Below are positions 7,332-16,463 of a DNA stretch of 64,000 bases, piece by piece. The position numbers and the translations under genes are program-made. This stretch comes from Armatimonadota bacterium (GTDB lineage Bacteria > Armatimonadota > Fimbriimonadia > Fimbriimonadales > Fimbriimonadaceae), in assembly GCA_037138755.1 (NCBI GenBank), contig JBAXHT010000001.1:405805-469804 (forward strand). The letters are read 5' to 3'. Every line of letters begins with the position of its first letter. Position 1 is the first letter of the stretch. The notes below the pieces were generated by a model, which was not told the DNA's origin, searched no databases, and saw only the letters and a list, made by a program, of their open reading frames with translations.

Positions 7332-8957
7332 ATGATCTCTGCTCTCGTTTGCCTTGTCGCATTGAACCAAAAGGCTCCTGCAGCGGACTATTCAGTCCCC
7401 CTGGGAGCCTCCAGCCAGTTTCACGAAACAGTTCACCAGATCAAGACTAAGTTGGTAGCGAGGGACTTCATGGGAGCCTCCGCACTTGCAAAGGCCCTCC
7501 CTCAGTCAGTCATCACCTATCGGTTCAATTACAGTAAGGTCCCTAAGGACTTGCAAGAATCATTTAGAGACTCGACCTCCTTCGCCATCGCTTCTTGGCA
7601 GAAGAATCTGGATGGAAAAGCAACTTTGGTCGAGGCCAAGAAAGGTGTCCCTAATGTCCTAATCAGCTTCGAGCCAGTGCTCCAGAAGACGCCGGACACT
7701 AACGAGGTTCCTGGGGTTGCTCTGTTCTATGGAGCCTCCGCGTCGGAACCGAATGTCGAGGCAGTTGTCGCACTCAGACGAACGGCGCAACTGATCGAAA
7801 CAAGCGCAACCGAGGCATTCAATGAGGTCATGTATGGGATCGGGAGCTACCTGGGACTAGCCCCGTCACCTGTGCCGGGTTCGGCGATGGGACGTGTCAA
7901 CGGGCGCATGATGGGGCTAAATCTTGTCGGCAAGGACGAAAGCTTTGTAGCCGAGGCAAACCTGAAGCTAGCAAAAGCACTGAGAGTTGCCGCACTTTCG
8001 AAAACGGTCGTCAAGCCGACAAAACCCCAGCTCGCCGTATCAGATCGAGTCTTGCAGTTTAAGTCCGCGTTTCAGGGTGATACCGTATACCAGTTCGTCA
8101 CCGTGACCAACAAAGGCGATGCGCCTCTCAGAATGAAGGCATTCGGCGATTGCTCTTGCATCTCCGGAGACGTGCTCTCCGAGCTAAAACCAGGAGAGTC
8201 AACGGCGCTCAAGGGGCGGTATCGTACCGACGAGTTGGTGGGAGACGTACAACATAACGTCGTCCTAATCTCTAACGATCCCGAACAGCCTACGCAGAAG
8301 TTTCCTGCCAAGATTCACGTTGAGCCTCGTGCAGAGGTGATCTACCCGACCAGCGATACGCTTATCCTCGACGGCGGTGAACGGAAGCTCACGTTTTACA
8401 TCCACTCGGCCGAGCCGATCAAATGGAACATCCTCGCTGCCCAACTGATCCCCCTCGATAGCAAGGTCCTCTATGAGCCGTTCGAGGGAGACGTGACCGA
8501 TTGGAAGACCGGCGGACAAACTAAGCACGTCAAAGGCTATAAAGTCACCACCGACTTCACATCGCTGAAAGATGAGCAGGTGTTTGGCCGAATCGCAATG
8601 ACGGTCTACGCCGCGCTCTCCAACCCTAACCTTAAGCTCGTCCGAGCGCCGATCTTTATTCAAAAGGGGATCGTCGCCCAGCCAGAGCGCATCTACTTAG
8701 GCGCGCCGACCGGTCCCGCTGAAACCGTATTTGTGTTAAGTCGACCCGGCAAGCCGTTCAAGATCGTGAGTGCAACAAGCGACTCGAAGTACGTTTCGGT
8801 TCAAGTAGTTTCAAACAAACAGAATGGCGAGTACCGGATCTCCGTCAAATATGACGGTAAAGCCCCAGAGCACCGGCTAGATACCCAAATCCGGATCACG
8901 ACTGATTCCGAGAAGCAACCTACCATCATCATCCCGCTCACAACGGCCCAGTCATGA
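7332..8957 (+). CDS. Exported DUF1573 protein with a degenerate matrixin-like N-terminal domain
   Basis: A 541-residue protein with a short signal-like start (MISALVCLVALNQ). Residues about 60-195 resemble a matrixin metalloprotease fold: the segment YGIGSYLGLAPSPVPGSAMG aligns with the family helix HExGHxxGLxH...S.M, but the zinc ligands and catalytic Glu are replaced, so it should be inactive. Residues about 235-340 form a DUF1573/ASPM-like immunoglobulin domain (TVTNKGDAPLRMKAFGDCSC), often found in extracytoplasmic proteins. The rest is beta-rich. It overlaps the following cytochrome gene by 4 nt (ATGA), so the two are translationally coupled and probably act together. Confidence 0.75.
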   Translation: MISALVCLVALNQKAPAADYSVPLGASSQFHETVHQIKTKLVARDFMGASALAKALPQSVITYRFNYSKVPKDLQESFRDSTSFAIASWQKNLDGKATLVEAKKGVPNVLISFEPVLQKTPDTNEVPGVALFYGASASEPNVEAVVALRRTAQLIETSATEAFNEVMYGIGSYLGLAPSPVPGSAMGRVNGRMMGLNLVGKDESFVAEANLKLAKALRVAALSKTVVKPTKPQLAVSDRVLQFKSAFQGDTVYQFVTVTNKGDAPLRMKAFGDCSCISGDVLSELKPGESTALKGRYRTDELVGDVQHNVVLISNDPEQPTQKFPAKIHVEPRAEVIYPTSDTLILDGGERKLTFYIHSAEPIKWNILAAQLIPLDSKVLYEPFEGDVTDWKTGGQTKHVKGYKVTTDFTSLKDEQVFGRIAMTVYAALSNPNLKLVRAPIFIQKGIVAQPERIYLGAPTGPAETVFVLSRPGKPFKIVSATSDSKYVSVQVVSNKQNGEYRISVKYDGKAPEHRLDTQIRITTDSEKQPTIIIPLTTAQS

Positions 8958-10063
8958 AGTGGCTCCTGCCCGTCGCTGGACTCGCTTTGTTCGGCTTCGG
9001 CTTAGGCGGCCGAAATAGTGAAACGGTCTATGTCATCGTAACTGGCGGTGCCCGAGGAAGTATCGCCCCTTGCGGCTGTACGAAACCGATGACAGGGGGC
9101 CTTAGACGCATGGCGAGCATGGTCCGCGAATTAAAGACTCGGCACGGCGCGATCTGGATCGATACCGGAAACATCACCAACGCCCCCGGGCGCCAGTCAG
9201 AACTAAAAGTCGAAACCTACGCGCAGGTTCTGGGCGAATTGGGGGTTGATACCTTTGCCGTTACCCAATCCGAAAGATCCCTCGGTGAAGGCGTCGTTCT
9301 CTCCATGAAGTCTTTGGCGAAAGGAGTCGCCTTGGATCCAATAGAACGCTCTTCTATCAACTTGAAAGGATTAACGATCCTGTTGGATATTCCCGGGATT
9401 CCGCATGAGCCAGCAGAAATCACTCTCAGCGAGAGTGCGAATCATCAAGATTCAGGCTCAGTAACAGTCTTTCCCTCCGGTGGGGCCGCAATCGCGAACG
9501 GCCCCGTGGTTTCGCCTGGAGAAGCTTTGCGGGGCCTCGTCTTGTTGAAGTTTGTCGATGGCCAATTCAAAGAGTCGAAGGCGATTCCCCTCGAACCACG
9601 CGTCGCCGATGACCCCCAAGCGACGAAGGCGTTCGACAGTTACCTTTCGCGTCTGCGAGCAGAAAAGCTCGCTCAGCAAGTTCTTCGCACGGACCAAGGA
9701 CGTTTTTCAGGCTCCGCAAGTTGCACGAAATGCCATCCATCTGCGGCCAAGGTGCACCTCAAGTCTGCTCATTCCCACGCCATGAAAACCCTGACAGTAG
9801 TGAAGCATGAGGCCGATCCCGACTGTATCAGTTGCCATTCTGTGGGCTTCGAAGCGAAAGGCGGATTTTCACCTCTTCAGCCAAAGAAATTTGCCGAAGT
9901 CGGCTGTGAGTCCTGCCACGGCGCATCCGCAGACCACGCGGCGAAACCAAAGCAGTTTAGGCTCCAAAAAGTTGGAGAGAAGAAATGCCTCAGTTGCCAT
10001 ACCACACGCACAAGCCCAGCATTCAATTTTGCGAAGAATTGGGCAAGAATCAAACACCGGTAG
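8954..10063 (+). CDS. Exported four-haem c-type cytochrome with 5'-nucleotidase-like N-terminal domain
   Basis: The 369-residue product has a signal-like N-terminus (MKWLLPVAGLALFGFG). Residues about 25-150 carry the APCGC...TGGLRRM and IDTGN motifs seen in metallophosphoesterase-like domains that commonly precede cytochrome c554-type modules. The C-terminal part has four haem-binding CxxCH motifs at C257, C291, C318 and C345 (CTKCH, CISCH, CESCH, CLSCH). It is expected outside the cytoplasmic membrane in electron transfer. Its start overlaps the stop of the DUF1573 gene. Whether the phosphoesterase-like part is active is uncertain. Confidence 0.8.
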   Translation: MKWLLPVAGLALFGFGLGGRNSETVYVIVTGGARGSIAPCGCTKPMTGGLRRMASMVRELKTRHGAIWIDTGNITNAPGRQSELKVETYAQVLGELGVDTFAVTQSERSLGEGVVLSMKSLAKGVALDPIERSSINLKGLTILLDIPGIPHEPAEITLSESANHQDSGSVTVFPSGGAAIANGPVVSPGEALRGLVLLKFVDGQFKESKAIPLEPRVADDPQATKAFDSYLSRLRAEKLAQQVLRTDQGRFSGSASCTKCHPSAAKVHLKSAHSHAMKTLTVVKHEADPDCISCHSVGFEAKGGFSPLQPKKFAEVGCESCHGASADHAAKPKQFRLQKVGEKKCLSCHTTRTSPAFNFAKNWARIKHR

Positions 10064-10072
10064 TGGGCAAAA

Positions 10073-10081
10073 TGTGGATAA
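10073..10081 (-). promoter_or_regulatory. Consensus DnaA box
   Basis: TGTGGATAA is the exact complement of the strong DnaA box TTATCCACA. It lies in an AT-rich 198-bp gap, 181 nt upstream of a DnaA-family gene. Only one perfect box is visible, so autoregulation of that gene or titration is more likely than a full origin. Confidence 0.55.
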
Positions 10082-10261
10082 CTCGTTAATATTTCACTAA
10101 TCTCACTTTTTCAATAACCGCCGAAAACAAGAGTATTCACGAGCATTAACACATCATCCCGATAGAGTGACCGTGCATTTTCGGGTTGCGTTCTTAACGT
10201 TGACGCTCTACACTGTCTTCAGAAATCGATAGATTTCAATTCATTTTTTCGGCTCACAATC

Positions 10262-11245
10262 GTGGCACTCATTTCGGATAATCGGCAGGGACAATTGGTA
10301 GAAACTCGCACTCTAAGCGAGGTCTTTGCTTGCACCCGAAAGCCTTCATTTTCGACGCTGGCTCCATTGCCAAGTAACGTTGAAGCCATTGAAGCGGGAC
10401 TTCTCTTCAGTCGTCAGCTACAACCTTTCGTCAGCATTTGCGGCCCGAGCGGCGTCGGCAAAAGCGAGATTCTTGCTGCCACCAAAGCTCATTGCGAAGA
10501 CGCTTCGCTGATGAGTGCCGAGCACTATCTCAACACTCGCACCAGACTCAGCCCCCGTCAACCACTCATCATCGACGACTGTCAAGAGCTACTTGGAAAA
10601 CCTCGAAGAATGGTCATGTTTCGCAGTGCCCTCGATCGGCGTGTTCGAGGAGGTTGCCCAACGATGCTCAGCTTCACATGCGACCAAGCCCCTAAGTCGG
10701 GCTTTGTTGTGATCCCTCAAAGCAAGCGCTGGGCAAAGTATCGAATCGAAGAGCCGAGCTTTGACGAGCGGCTACAACTCATTGCCCATGTCGCGCGCCA
10801 AGAACAAATGGCGATCAGTCCAATCTTGTGCCAACTTCTCGCCAAATGGCTCGGCGGAACCGGTCGAGGAATCTTAGGCGCGCTGCACCGGCTCAAGCTC
10901 GAACAACCAAACTGGATGAACTCGCGCGACGCTCTCCGCGCGTGCGGCGTTCTAGATGCCTACTTCAGTGGAAATCCCCATTGGGATCTTCGACATCGCG
11001 TGCTCAAAACGGCGAGCGCTTGTGAAGGGATCTTCCCACGTGTGGATTGCGTGGATATGGCTTGCTACACGCTTATCCGCACTGCAGCTCTCTGTGAGCA
11101 CTCTGTCGCCCAGTTCATGTCAGAAACTCCGGGTAATTGCTACCAACGCGCGGAGCGGTTTGCTGAGCTTCGCCGCACCGAACCTTCCGTCGCACAAATT
11201 CACCATCAGTTCGTTGAACTCGTCCTAGATCGACTTCTTCGCTAA
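10262..11245 (+). CDS. Divergent DnaA-family AAA+ ATPase
   Basis: The 327-residue product starts at GTG. Walker A is GPSGVGKS (residues 61-68) and Walker B is LIIDDCQ (Asp105-Asp106). A sensor-2-like segment GTGRGILGALHRL parallels the DnaA/Hda motif RELEGALNRL. The C-terminal ~80 residues look like a DnaA domain IV fold, but where DnaA has GGRDHTTV this protein reads SETPGNCYQ, so box recognition may be lost. Domains I-II are absent. It is too divergent to be confidently the replication initiator; a paralogue with a regulatory role (compare Hda) is more likely. A perfect DnaA box lies upstream. Confidence 0.65.
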   Translation: MALISDNRQGQLVETRTLSEVFACTRKPSFSTLAPLPSNVEAIEAGLLFSRQLQPFVSICGPSGVGKSEILAATKAHCEDASLMSAEHYLNTRTRLSPRQPLIIDDCQELLGKPRRMVMFRSALDRRVRGGCPTMLSFTCDQAPKSGFVVIPQSKRWAKYRIEEPSFDERLQLIAHVARQEQMAISPILCQLLAKWLGGTGRGILGALHRLKLEQPNWMNSRDALRACGVLDAYFSGNPHWDLRHRVLKTASACEGIFPRVDCVDMACYTLIRTAALCEHSVAQFMSETPGNCYQRAERFAELRRTEPSVAQIHHQFVELVLDRLLR

Positions 11246-11296
11246 TCCTCGTATTCTTGCGAACTAAAGGGTCCGTGGTTTGCAGTTACAATCCTA

Positions 11297-12538
11297 GTGG
11301 GCCTTTTACGCATGAACGAACCTGGCGGATTGCCAATCATCAAGGTTTGGTTGCAACCGGAGCACCTCGTTTCGACAGCAAAGCTGTTGCTGAACGGTCA
11401 CAAGTTGCGTGCCCTCGGAGTGGTTGATTCAGATCGGCGACTACTCGGTCTAGTGACTCATGCTTCGCTTCAACTCGCTCCTGATGAGGCGCAACTTGCC
11501 TCGTTTCTCGCCCAAGCCGGAGAAGCGATACAGCTTCGAGCCAGTGTTCGAGAAGCAGCAAAACTTATTCAGGAGTCCACTGAAGACTATCTTCCTGTGC
11601 TCGAAGGATCCCGCTTCTGTGGCGTGCTCTCCGCCAAGGCCCTCCTCGGCCAGCTCCGTCAGTCCTTCGATCCGATGACGCAGCTGCCTTGGAGCGACGC
11701 ACTTCGCGATTGGGGAGCCGACCAACTCCTGCACTCCAACGAAATCGCAGTCATCTTTATTGATCTCAACAAATTTGGTGCGTTCAATAAGCAGTACGGA
11801 CACGTTGTCGGGGACAAAGTGTTGCAGGGCGTCGTCTCCGCGTTGCACCTCGCCATTGACCCGGCAACCGATCTGCTCGTGCGGTACGGTGGAGACGAAT
11901 TTGCAATTGGCACCCTTCGCGATCGAGATGAGGCTGACGAACTGGTCGAGCAGCTTCGTCGTCTCGGATCAGCTTTGATGGTTGAGGGCGTCCCATCGCC
12001 GATCTCCTTTTCGGTAGGCATCCACGGCGGAAGACGTTCCAAGGTTCGCAACGACATTCACGTCCAAGCGAACTTGGATAACCTGGTGAACTTGGCAAGC
12101 CAAAACTGCCTCGCGTCCAAGGCAGGTTTGCCCGAGAAGGCAGATGCCCCAACTCCAGCTAAGAACCCGATCCCGCTCCCAACGACGTTCCCAGTGGTCG
12201 AGACAATCCAGGCCGACGATGATCCCAGCAGCCTGACCTACGTCGTCCTTAGAAACGAGGCAGGACTCTCGGTTGGTACATCCTTAAAAATGGGTCGTTC
12301 GCTCGCCGAATCGGTCGCTCTTGCCACCGCAAAGGCTCTCGAAAAAGCGTTTCCCGAATCAACTGTCACTATCGACAACCTCAAACTTACTCGAGCCGGG
12401 TCGACCGAGCTCGTCACGATGGATACAACCGTGGTTCGCGACGGCTTCCAGCGGTCTGTAACAGCAGAGGTCGAAGCAAACGACGACCTTCCCGAGTCGG
12501 TGGCTACCGGAGTGATTTCCGCCTATTTCGCAGAATAG
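11297..12538 (+). CDS. CBS-pair / GGDEF domain protein (diguanylate cyclase candidate)
   Basis: A 413-residue cytoplasmic protein. Residues about 15-130 resemble a CBS pair, a common nucleotide-sensing module. Residues about 135-270 are a GGDEF domain with FIDLNKFGAFN and an intact RYGGDEF signature (GGDEF at 198-202), so it could make cyclic di-GMP. No RxxD inhibitory site is obvious just before GGDEF. The last ~105 residues form an unknown domain. GTG at 11297 is preceded by TACAAT at 11287-11292, while an ATG at 11312 is an alternative start. It lies 26 nt upstream of the proteasome-type ATPase gene. Confidence 0.8.
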   Translation: MGLLRMNEPGGLPIIKVWLQPEHLVSTAKLLLNGHKLRALGVVDSDRRLLGLVTHASLQLAPDEAQLASFLAQAGEAIQLRASVREAAKLIQESTEDYLPVLEGSRFCGVLSAKALLGQLRQSFDPMTQLPWSDALRDWGADQLLHSNEIAVIFIDLNKFGAFNKQYGHVVGDKVLQGVVSALHLAIDPATDLLVRYGGDEFAIGTLRDRDEADELVEQLRRLGSALMVEGVPSPISFSVGIHGGRRSKVRNDIHVQANLDNLVNLASQNCLASKAGLPEKADAPTPAKNPIPLPTTFPVVETIQADDDPSSLTYVVLRNEAGLSVGTSLKMGRSLAESVALATAKALEKAFPESTVTIDNLKLTRAGSTELVTMDTTVVRDGFQRSVTAEVEANDDLPESVATGVISAYFAE

Positions 12539-12553
12539 CCGTCACTCCAGGCG

Positions 12554-12559
12554 TAGTAT
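12554..12559 (+). promoter_or_regulatory. -10-like hexamer TAGTAT, leaderless start
   Basis: TAGTAT ends 5 nt before the ATG at 12565 and no Shine-Dalgarno is present, so transcription probably starts at or next to the start codon. Confidence 0.4.
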
Positions 12560-12564
12560 CAATC

Positions 12565-14244
12565 ATGCCCCGCGAATCGCTCGAAATGCTCACCTTGATC
12601 GAGGGTGAACTGCCATCGGATCAGCCCAAACTTAGGGCATACATGGGCGCGCTTCGTCAAACAATTGAGGCCGAAGAGCGCGAAGCAATTGCCAGTGCGG
12701 AAGAGCTCGCCCAGTTTAGAGCAGCCTACGAAAAGCTGACCCAGCCCGCCAACCGTATTGGAGTTTTTTTGAAATGGATAGAGACAAAGGATGTGGGTCC
12801 TTTAGCTTTCGTGCTTCTTGGCGACAGCGAGTATGTCGTCACTTGGGACCCCATCATCGATCCGGAAAAGCTCGTTCTCGGGACACGAGTTCGGCTCAAT
12901 GAGGCGTACGCCATCGTCGGCTTTGCTCCGTCAGCAGATCTGGGCTCTATCGCCAAAGTCTCCGAGGTGCTTGATGAGAATCGACTCCAGATCGGCGGAG
13001 ACCAGCCGGGGGAAGGCACCCGTCTTGTTTTCCGAGCCGAAGCTCTTGCAAGTCAAGAACTCCACTCTGGCGATCGAGTCCGGCTCGATCCTACGGGAAG
13101 ATTTGCCGTCGAACTTCTCCAGAAATCGGAAAACAAGGACTACTTCGTTGAGGAAATCCCAGCAATCAGTTGGGACCAAGTCGGTGGCCAAAAGGAGGCG
13201 ATTCGACTGATTCGTGAAACCATCGAGCAACCGCTCCTGTACCCCGAGGTGTTTGAGGCGTACGGAAAGAAGCCCATCAAAGGAATTCTCCTCTACGGCC
13301 CTCCCGGCTGCGGCAAGACCCTGCTCGGCAAAGCCACTGCCCATAATCTGGCCAAGGAGTACAGCAAGCAACTTGGCCGAGAAGTGAAGGAGTGCTTCCT
13401 CAGTATCTCGGGTCCAAAGATTCTTAATATGTGGGTCGGCGAAACCGAGCGGATGGTTCGAGAAATCTTCGCGACCGCTCGAGCTCGGGCCAAAGAAGGG
13501 CAGCTCGTTTTCATCTTCATGGACGAAGCCGAATCGCTGTTGCGAACCCGATCCTCTGGTCGCAATTTCTCGATGAGCAATACAGTCGTTCCACAATTCT
13601 GCGCCGAACTCGACGGGCTGGTGGAGCTCGAAAATGTCGTCTTGATGCTCACCTCAAACCGTCCAGATTACATTGATCCTGCCATTTTGCGTCCGGGAAG
13701 AATCGACCGAAAGGTGAAGGTAGAACGACCAGACAAGGACGCCTGCCGCCAAATTCTCAACATCTATCTCGGCGCATCGCTTCCGTTCGATCCGGAGCTA
13801 CTCACCGAAAATGACAACGAACCAGAGTGTGCAAGACGTTCTCTGGTTGAAACTGCGATGGACGAAATCTGGCGAAAGACTTCGAACCAGGAGATAGCGA
13901 CAATTTATTTGAGAAATGGCAATCACGAAGTTCTCCACCGAAGCGACCTTGTCTCCGGAGCCATTCTAGAGAGCATCATTGACCGCGCCAAAGAAATCGC
14001 CATACGACGATCACTAGAGAACCGTCAAGTCCCGACGGGTCTAAAGTCCCAAGACATCGTGATAGCCACTCAGCAAGAGTTTGATGAGAACGATATACTT
14101 CCCAAATCGGATCAAGTTGAGGATTGGGTTCAATTGCTGGACGTTAAGGCTGAAAACTGTGTTGCCGTCAAGACAAGACGGACGGATAAGGCAAAGAATC
14201 TGGAAAACGAATTTGGAACACGCAGGAATAAAGGCATCGTCTGA
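12565..14244 (+). CDS. Proteasome-associated AAA ATPase (Mpa/ARC family)
   Basis: A 559-residue ATPase of the Mpa/ARC type. The N-terminus has a charged helical stretch (residues ~20-60), then two OB-like beta domains (~65-200). One AAA domain follows: Walker A GPPGCGKT near 244-251, Walker B VFIFMDEAESL, and an arginine-finger region LRPGRIDRK. In Actinobacteria such hexamers unfold Pup-tagged proteins and feed the 20S proteasome; related systems with the Pup-like UBact are reported outside Actinobacteria. No Pup/UBact, ligase or proteasome subunit gene lies in this window, and the C-terminus (RRNKGIV) lacks a clear proteasome-docking QYL end. Function as an unfoldase is inferred. Confidence 0.85.
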   Translation: MPRESLEMLTLIEGELPSDQPKLRAYMGALRQTIEAEEREAIASAEELAQFRAAYEKLTQPANRIGVFLKWIETKDVGPLAFVLLGDSEYVVTWDPIIDPEKLVLGTRVRLNEAYAIVGFAPSADLGSIAKVSEVLDENRLQIGGDQPGEGTRLVFRAEALASQELHSGDRVRLDPTGRFAVELLQKSENKDYFVEEIPAISWDQVGGQKEAIRLIRETIEQPLLYPEVFEAYGKKPIKGILLYGPPGCGKTLLGKATAHNLAKEYSKQLGREVKECFLSISGPKILNMWVGETERMVREIFATARARAKEGQLVFIFMDEAESLLRTRSSGRNFSMSNTVVPQFCAELDGLVELENVVLMLTSNRPDYIDPAILRPGRIDRKVKVERPDKDACRQILNIYLGASLPFDPELLTENDNEPECARRSLVETAMDEIWRKTSNQEIATIYLRNGNHEVLHRSDLVSGAILESIIDRAKEIAIRRSLENRQVPTGLKSQDIVIATQQEFDENDILPKSDQVEDWVQLLDVKAENCVAVKTRRTDKAKNLENEFGTRRNKGIV

Positions 14245-14295
14245 CGTTGGGGGCAAGACCATCCACTTGGATGAGTCTCTCAAAAAGTAAATCAA

Positions 14296-15105
14296 GTGGT
14301 AACAATAGCGTCATCTTCGCAAGAACCTGGCATTCGTCTCAATTCTGATCTCGTGGGCTCAACCGCCAAGTTCCAAGTCCATTTCGATATTGAAGTCAAC
14401 TACCTTTTCGAAGGCTCAGCTCGGTACTTCTTTGGACGTACCGACTGGAACCTTCCCGAGCGCAGACTAGTTGCTTTTTGGGGAACAACACCACACCGTC
14501 TCATTGACGTGTCATCCAACGCCCGGTTGGCGACGTTGCGAATACCCCTGGTTGACTATTTGAAATGGGAGTCACCCAAGCCACTCTTCGAAGGGATCTT
14601 TGAAGGAGGAGTCATCATCGAACCGATCGAGCTCACGGCTCCTCAACGAATGGATCGATGGCTACTCGAGTATGCCGCAGAAGATCCGAACCTCAGATTG
14701 GCCGCTCTTTTGGAGATGCAAGCAGCAATGCTACGCTCTCAAGTGGCTGTTCCAGCGCGAAAGACATCCAATTCCAACTCAGAGGCAGAACCGGTAATGG
14801 TGATGTGTAAGCACATCAACGCAAATCTCCGAGAGTCACTCACTTCAAGCGATGTGGCCGACGTTGCTGGACTCCATCCGAACTACGCGATGCGGCTCTT
14901 CAAGCGACTCACAGGTATGACAATCCAAGAGTATGTCGTCCACAGCCGAATGGCCAATGCCCAGCGACTCCTTCTTCGCTCCAAAGAGAGTGTCGAGGAT
15001 ATCGGAGACAAAGCCGGTTTCCAGTGCGCTAGCCAATACTATGCGACTTTCAAGAAGGTCACGGGCTATACGCCACTCCAGTTCCGCAAAAAGCACCTAG
15101 CCTAA
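14296..15105 (+). CDS. AraC-family transcriptional regulator
   Basis: A 269-residue protein. The N-terminal ~150 residues are a cupin-like sensor (NYLFEGSARYFFGRTDWNLP). The C-terminal ~95 residues are a typical AraC double helix-turn-helix (LTSSDVADVAGLHPNYAMRL and VEDIGDKAGFQCASQYYATF, ending in GYTPLQFRKKHL). Members usually respond to sugars or other small metabolites. It starts at GTG 14296, 51 nt after the ATPase gene, and its stop overlaps by 4 nt the stop of the convergent thymidine phosphorylase gene. The target is unknown. Confidence 0.85.
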   Translation: MVTIASSSQEPGIRLNSDLVGSTAKFQVHFDIEVNYLFEGSARYFFGRTDWNLPERRLVAFWGTTPHRLIDVSSNARLATLRIPLVDYLKWESPKPLFEGIFEGGVIIEPIELTAPQRMDRWLLEYAAEDPNLRLAALLEMQAAMLRSQVAVPARKTSNSNSEAEPVMVMCKHINANLRESLTSSDVADVAGLHPNYAMRLFKRLTGMTIQEYVVHSRMANAQRLLLRSKESVEDIGDKAGFQCASQYYATFKKVTGYTPLQFRKKHLA

Positions 15106-16445
15106 GCAGGACGCACTAATATCGGACGCGGTGGGACTGGTGTTGAAACCACGCTCACCGCAAAATTGATCCGGTCGCTCGCAAACTGAATTCCCTTCTG
15201 ATCCCTTGCGTGAATCGTGACCAGAGGCTGTCCTTCGGTAACGAAGTCGCCAATCTTGGCATGAACCTCCAGCCCGACTGCTAAGTCGATCTCGTCATCC
15301 TTCGTCTTCCTCCCTGCTCCGAGTTCAAGGGCGATCTCGCCCAGTACTCGAGCATCCATCTTGGAAACACAACCGGAAACGGCGGCATTCACGGTCACCA
15401 TTTCCGGAGCTTTGATGAGCCAACTAGGATCATCCAACTGGACCGTTGCTCCTTGCGCCGAGACCCACTCCTGCGCCTTGCGAAGTGCTCTGCCTGAGCT
15501 GAGCGTCGCCTCAACTCGTTCGAGAGCATCTCCCGCCGAAGGAGACAAACCGCTGACTCGAAGTGTCAGGGCTGCCAGGTATCTCACTAGCTCCCGGAAG
15601 CGTTTCGAGGTTGAACCGAGTTGGTCCTCGGGCTTGGTCAATACCTCGATCGCCTCTTGCACTTCGAGCGCATTTCCGATGCAGCGCCCCAAAGGCTGGT
15701 CCATATCCGTGATTGCGGCAAACACGTTCAGCCCTGCCTTCTTACCAACCGACACCAAAGCATCCGCCAGTTTCTCTGCATGCTCCCTTGTCGGATTGAA
15801 CGAACCAGATCCACATTTCACATCCAATACAACCGTCTCGGCGCCACCCGCGATCTTCTTGGAGAGGATCGAGCCGACAATTAGAGGCAATGAACTCACG
15901 GTTTCCGTAACGTCCCGTAGCGCATACAACGTCTTGTCCGCCGGAGCGAGGTCCGAGGTCTGACCCGCGAGCACGATTCCGATCTTCTTGGCCTGTTCGA
16001 TCATCGCCTCCGGTTCGATCTCGGTTGTCATCCCCGGAATCGCTTTCAACTTGTCCAGCGTTCCACCAGTGATCCCGAGGCCCCGTCCGGACATCTTCAC
16101 CACGGATAAACCACATGCCGCTAGGAGAGGAGCCAGGACTAGGGTTGTCTTATCTCCGACCCCTCCTGTGCTGTGTTTGTCAACCCAGGGCTTCGGGACT
16201 CCGGTGAGATCAAGCCGTTGGCCGCTTCCTGCCATGGCAAGGGTTAGGTCGGCAGTTTCGGCGTCCGAGAGCGGTTTCAGATAAGCCGCCATGAGCCATG
16301 CGGCGAGCTGGTAGTCGGTTGCCGATCCATCCGCAGCGGCGGAGGCGAGTAAATCGAGGTCCGCTCGCGAGTGCACCCCGCCATCGCGCCGAGTCGCGAT
16401 CAGGCTCCGAATATCCGTACTTGCTTCCTTCTTCTTCCGAGCCAT
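15102..16445 (-). CDS. deoA: Thymidine / pyrimidine-nucleoside phosphorylase
   Basis: The 447-residue product has normal family length. It carries the phosphate-binding motif KHSTGGVGDK (residues 90-99) and the downstream SGRGLGITGGTLDKLKAIPG signature. The enzyme splits thymidine or uridine with phosphate to give the base and deoxyribose/ribose 1-phosphate. A C-terminal barrel-sandwich-like region (LEVHAKIGDFVTEGQPLVTI) is also typical. It stands apart from other deo genes here and converges on an AraC gene, which may or may not regulate it. Confidence 0.93.
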   Translation of the reverse strand: MARKKKEASTDIRSLIATRRDGGVHSRADLDLLASAAADGSATDYQLAAWLMAAYLKPLSDAETADLTLAMAGSGQRLDLTGVPKPWVDKHSTGGVGDKTTLVLAPLLAACGLSVVKMSGRGLGITGGTLDKLKAIPGMTTEIEPEAMIEQAKKIGIVLAGQTSDLAPADKTLYALRDVTETVSSLPLIVGSILSKKIAGGAETVVLDVKCGSGSFNPTREHAEKLADALVSVGKKAGLNVFAAITDMDQPLGRCIGNALEVQEAIEVLTKPEDQLGSTSKRFRELVRYLAALTLRVSGLSPSAGDALERVEATLSSGRALRKAQEWVSAQGATVQLDDPSWLIKAPEMVTVNAAVSGCVSKMDARVLGEIALELGAGRKTKDDEIDLAVGLEVHAKIGDFVTEGQPLVTIHARDQKGIQFASDRINFAVSVVSTPVPPRPILVRPA

Positions 16446-16463
16446 GGCAGGGTCAAAGCATAC

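Noticed and set aside
10064-10261. Possible chromosomal replication origin next to the DnaA-like gene
   Set aside because: Only one perfect DnaA box is visible, with no cluster, and no dnaN, recF or gyrB nearby; the ATPase is too divergent to be assumed the initiator.
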